NCBI GenBank assembly: GCA_947034885.2
Contig: OX344751.2
Coordinates: forward strand, 8,370,001-8,434,000
DNA from: Thuidium tamariscinum
Taxonomy: Eukaryota > Streptophyta > Bryopsida > Hypnales > Thuidiaceae
Direction: 5' to 3'
Length of the DNA stretch: 64,000 bases
This document shows positions 62,550 to 64,000 of the stretch, one piece after another (positions within the stretch are counted from its first letter, which is position 1; the number at the start of each line of letters is the position of its first letter). Position numbers and translations under genes: made by a program. A model generated the notes under the pieces. The model was not told the origin of the DNA. It searched no databases and was given only the letters and a program-made list of their open reading frames with translations.

Positions 62550-64000
62550 CTGCCCTTAAAGGTTTGGTAGTCACGAGGAGCGATTGTTCCGTGATTGCTG
62601 CAATAACTTGGGTTGTGCATGTCGTGACCTAAATATTGCCCACGGTGGCTCTGTTTCTGGCTAGGCTTGAAAGACGCAGAGAAAACTGTTAGAAGTCACC
62701 TTCCAGCCGAATTTTAACATATGATTCACTACCACCGAACCTTCCTGCAGCTCCAATTCAAACAAGGACATGATGCTTGCTCTTCGCCGCCATGGTGAAA
62801 GATTTCCAGTAACACCCCTCTAATGCAGCTTTCAAATCCCTTTCATTGGTGTTACAAATGCAAGAACTTGCAGTCGCAAAGTAGCGAACACGATTGCTCA
62901 GTGTACGATTTGGATTTCAAAAGAGATCAAGAGCCCTACTTGATGTACAGATTATCGCGCACTGGAGGAACACGGGCGCAAGGAATATGAGCTACACGAA
63001 CACCCTCAAAGCAAAACCTTCGCAAACGAAAAGCAGACAGTTAGAAAAAACAAGTACCGCGTACATCAAAGGAGACTTCGCTTCCATCAACTTTCGTCTC
63101 TGCAAGAGTAACCGCTACTGACGACCTCACGCATCCGCGAACGGGGACAATTGACAGCTACAGTACTGTCGGAACCCCTCCTCGATCAAGGTCTTACTAC
63201 TAAGCGAGACGTACCATAGAAAAACTAGCACAAAACATCCCGGAAGTCAAATAATTACGATGACTCGAGATTGAAGCCCTTGCGTCGCCATAGCATCCAA
63301 ACTCTCTGTTTCCAATTGACCCGCTGTGCAAATACCATAGTTGCACCAATCTCCCCAGCAAAGCACTACTTATTAGCTGTTCCCTCTCGGTGTCAAAGAT
63401 CAGGTATTCGATCCTGAACAGTACGCGAGCGACCACCTTTCCGTTACCCACAAAACAGTATGAAAAGCCACTGAATGAACCTGCATACTCTCTGCTTCAG
63501 GCAAGAACGAGTATGCACGCCACTTCGTCCCCGACATGAACAAGCCCGGTGCAAGTCAGGCAGAGATGAGGACCTGTAACTTTTGAAGTCTTTGGCGGTG
63601 AGCTTCAGAGATGGACGGACTCTGCCTCTTTCTTGACGGACACTTTTCATATTTGTTTTTCATATCCGTCTCGCTGGGTGGCTCCAAAGTTGTGGTTCAT
63701 CAGAGCTTCTCAAGTCTTTGCACAACAATTTCGTTATCCAGAAAGCAGTTTCTGACGATTTCCAGCAAATTCTCAACAAAATTTGCTCTCGAACTGAATG
63801 CGGCTAAGCAGTCGCATTTCCTCAACATCCTATCAGGGCTTGCAACAAGACGTACAGGCGAAATTTAGCCTTAAAAAATGGACTGGCTTTCAGTGAGACC
63901 GTGAGAGCGCGAGATTCAGGTTCTGTCCACGTGGGGTTGGAATCATCCGCTGGGACAGGAACAGCTAGTGAGTCCTGTAGCTTCGAAAACTGGCGGATAA
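62550..64000. other. Upstream of the DUF229 gene, balanced composition, no confident gene
   Basis: Composition stays non-AT-rich to the window end, suggesting promoter/5' UTR or an exon of a neighbour running off the window. Frames up to 85 codons (for example 63611-63868, +) have no resemblance I recognise. Confidence 0.5.

Noticed and set aside
63444..63868. Frames near the right window edge
   Set aside because: Two overlapping frames on opposite strands with no domain resemblance and no usable splice partners inside the window.

Overview
The window is nuclear DNA from a land plant. It holds genes that only make sense in a plant nucleus: a plastid NDH-assembly protein related to dihydrodipicolinate reductase, a DYW-type pentatricopeptide repeat (PPR) editing factor with an organelle presequence, and a ribosomal protein gene with telo-box promoter motifs. 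All multi-exon genes have GT-AG introns. The style of the PPR protein, a DUF229-type sulfatase-fold protein and the short introns fit a seed-free plant (moss or lycophyte) better than a flowering plant, but this is inference and the species is not identified.

Layout. 1-15.6 kb is an AT-rich gene desert packed with short inverted-repeat elements. 16.06-19.54 kb (-) is SEC62 (ER protein translocation), with two small transposon-like insertions in its introns. 19.9-28.3 kb is a second desert with more elements and a possible LTR-retrotransposon remnant. 29.39-33.42 kb (+) is a ten-exon pfkB/MAK32-like sugar kinase. 34.50-37.87 kb (-) is a 980-residue PPR-DYW protein. 38.1-40.1 kb is a head-to-head inverted duplication of a promoter plus first exon; its right arm drives a DnaJ-type zinc-finger protein (39.90-42.54 kb, +). 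44.63-47.67 kb (-) is a CRR1-like gene, divergent from RPL37/eL37 (48.08-49.14 kb, +). 49.56 kb holds tRNA-Ala(CGC). 49.7-53.5 kb is AT-rich. 53.50-55.88 kb (-) is exosome subunit RRP42. 55.9-60.0 kb is AT-rich with a mariner-like MITE. 60.02-62.55 kb (-) is a membrane-anchored DUF229/sulfatase-fold protein with unusually GC-rich exons.

The exon structures were built by hand from splice signals and reading phase. Every chain given keeps an open frame from ATG to stop, and most match the known family sequence across the joins. Three genes (PPR-DYW, CRR1-like, DnaJ-type zinc finger) are probably plastid or mitochondrial factors. SEC62, eL37, RRP42 and the tRNA are housekeeping genes. I see no operon-like logic linking them.

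The most unusual content is non-coding. A family of elements ends in CCCCTAAAGGACCAAG-like inverted repeats and sits between TTAA tetranucleotides, the insertion signature of piggyBac transposons, which are not usual in plants. A second family (ends GGGTCATTGCAAGAAA) has a 1.08-kb near-perfect foldback derivative. The inverted duplication at 38-40 kb places a spare promoter and presequence exon, in a compatible splice phase, directly upstream of the PPR gene.
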